Shown here piece after piece: positions 63,637 through 64,000 of a stretch of DNA of 64,000 bases (the stretch's first letter is position 1; the number at the start of each line of letters is the position of its first letter). The position numbers were made by a program, and so were the translations under genes. Source of the stretch: Gari tellinella. Lineage: Eukaryota > Mollusca > Bivalvia > Cardiida > Psammobiidae. The stretch is from the NCBI GenBank assembly GCA_922989275.2, contig OV277866.1:29901246-29965245 (forward strand), given 5' to 3'. Under the pieces are notes generated by a model. It was given only the letters and a program-made list of their open reading frames with translations. It was not told the origin of the DNA and did no database searches.

Positions 63637-64000
63637 ATGCTAAATGAGATTTTAACAGCATACTAAATACAGTTTCGATCCTATACAAGACACCTCGGGA
63701 TCCAAAGATGTTTTCCACTAGTAAATTTCATCCATTACAGTTCAACTAAAACAAAATGGAAACCATTCATTCGCTTGTGACCATTTCCAAGCAGTTTCTA
63801 GCAATATTTTGAATAAAAACTATCAAATACATTAATAGTTTGTTTTTGAAATCATTTACGATACGGGAAAACTTCTTATTCTATTGAAATCGTGAGAAAT
63901 ATTTCGACACTAATCATAACATCAATATTTAAGGGAGGCAATCGATTTAGCTGGTCTTGATTTTCATTAAATGTTTGACAACCATATTAAGATAAGATAC

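Overview
This is metazoan nuclear DNA: AT-rich, almost free of intact genes and packed with transposon debris. The repeats (tandem units with an ACAAGAGCC head hairpin and a GCTCACC...GGTGACC tail, GGACGGAC-rich tails, 'gggagata/ggggcataactctg' arrays, dense short hairpin MITEs) point to a bivalve mollusc. A dreissenid or other heterodont bivalve is my guess from memory of such repeats; nothing in the window proves the species. No prokaryotic gene organisation, CRISPR array or operon was seen.

Layout. 1-1.6 kb: a decayed gene of a large metazoan family (GCDTVSAF motif, Cys-rich C-terminus) split by a LINE 3' fragment. 1.7-2.4 kb: a ~175-bp tandem repeat. 3.5-6.2 kb: a minus-strand LINE, 5'-truncated at the endonuclease SDH motif. 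6.4-8.7 kb: nested MITEs. 8.7-16.7 kb: a 318-bp tandem repeat split by a 6.3-kb CAGG(C/G)GCGTAGC-ended element that contains a foldback pair. 16.7-30 kb: dense MITEs, two TTAA-flanked elements each carrying a tRNA-like Pol III unit, a foldback element with minisatellite arms, and the only convincing host gene, a small secreted six-cysteine peptide (29,032-29,283, minus). 30-36 kb: diverged tandem repeats and a duplicated ~750-bp family. 36-39.5 kb: no recognisable gene. 39.5-46.6 kb: a pogo-type transposase C-terminus fused to a broken RNase-H-bearing LINE, itself split by a tandem-repeat element. 47-64 kb: MITEs, a hairpin satellite, a GC-rich foldback and a minisatellite.

The most notable structure is modular. 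Two hairpin cores recur through the window: H1 (a GATCAGACGCCG palindrome, ~20 copies) and H2 (a GTAAAGCAGAATGCGC palindrome, ~13 copies). Each sits inside elements with several unrelated terminal inverted repeats and target-site types (TA, TTAA, 6-bp). This looks like cassette exchange among non-autonomous transposons, or hairpins that themselves act as insertion modules. The second notable structure is the pair of TTAA elements with near-identical left arms but different tRNA-like payloads.

All coordinates come from reading the sequence by eye. Ends of MITEs with clear TIRs should be good to a few bases; ends of diverged copies are approximate. Family assignments are from motif recognition only; no database search was run.
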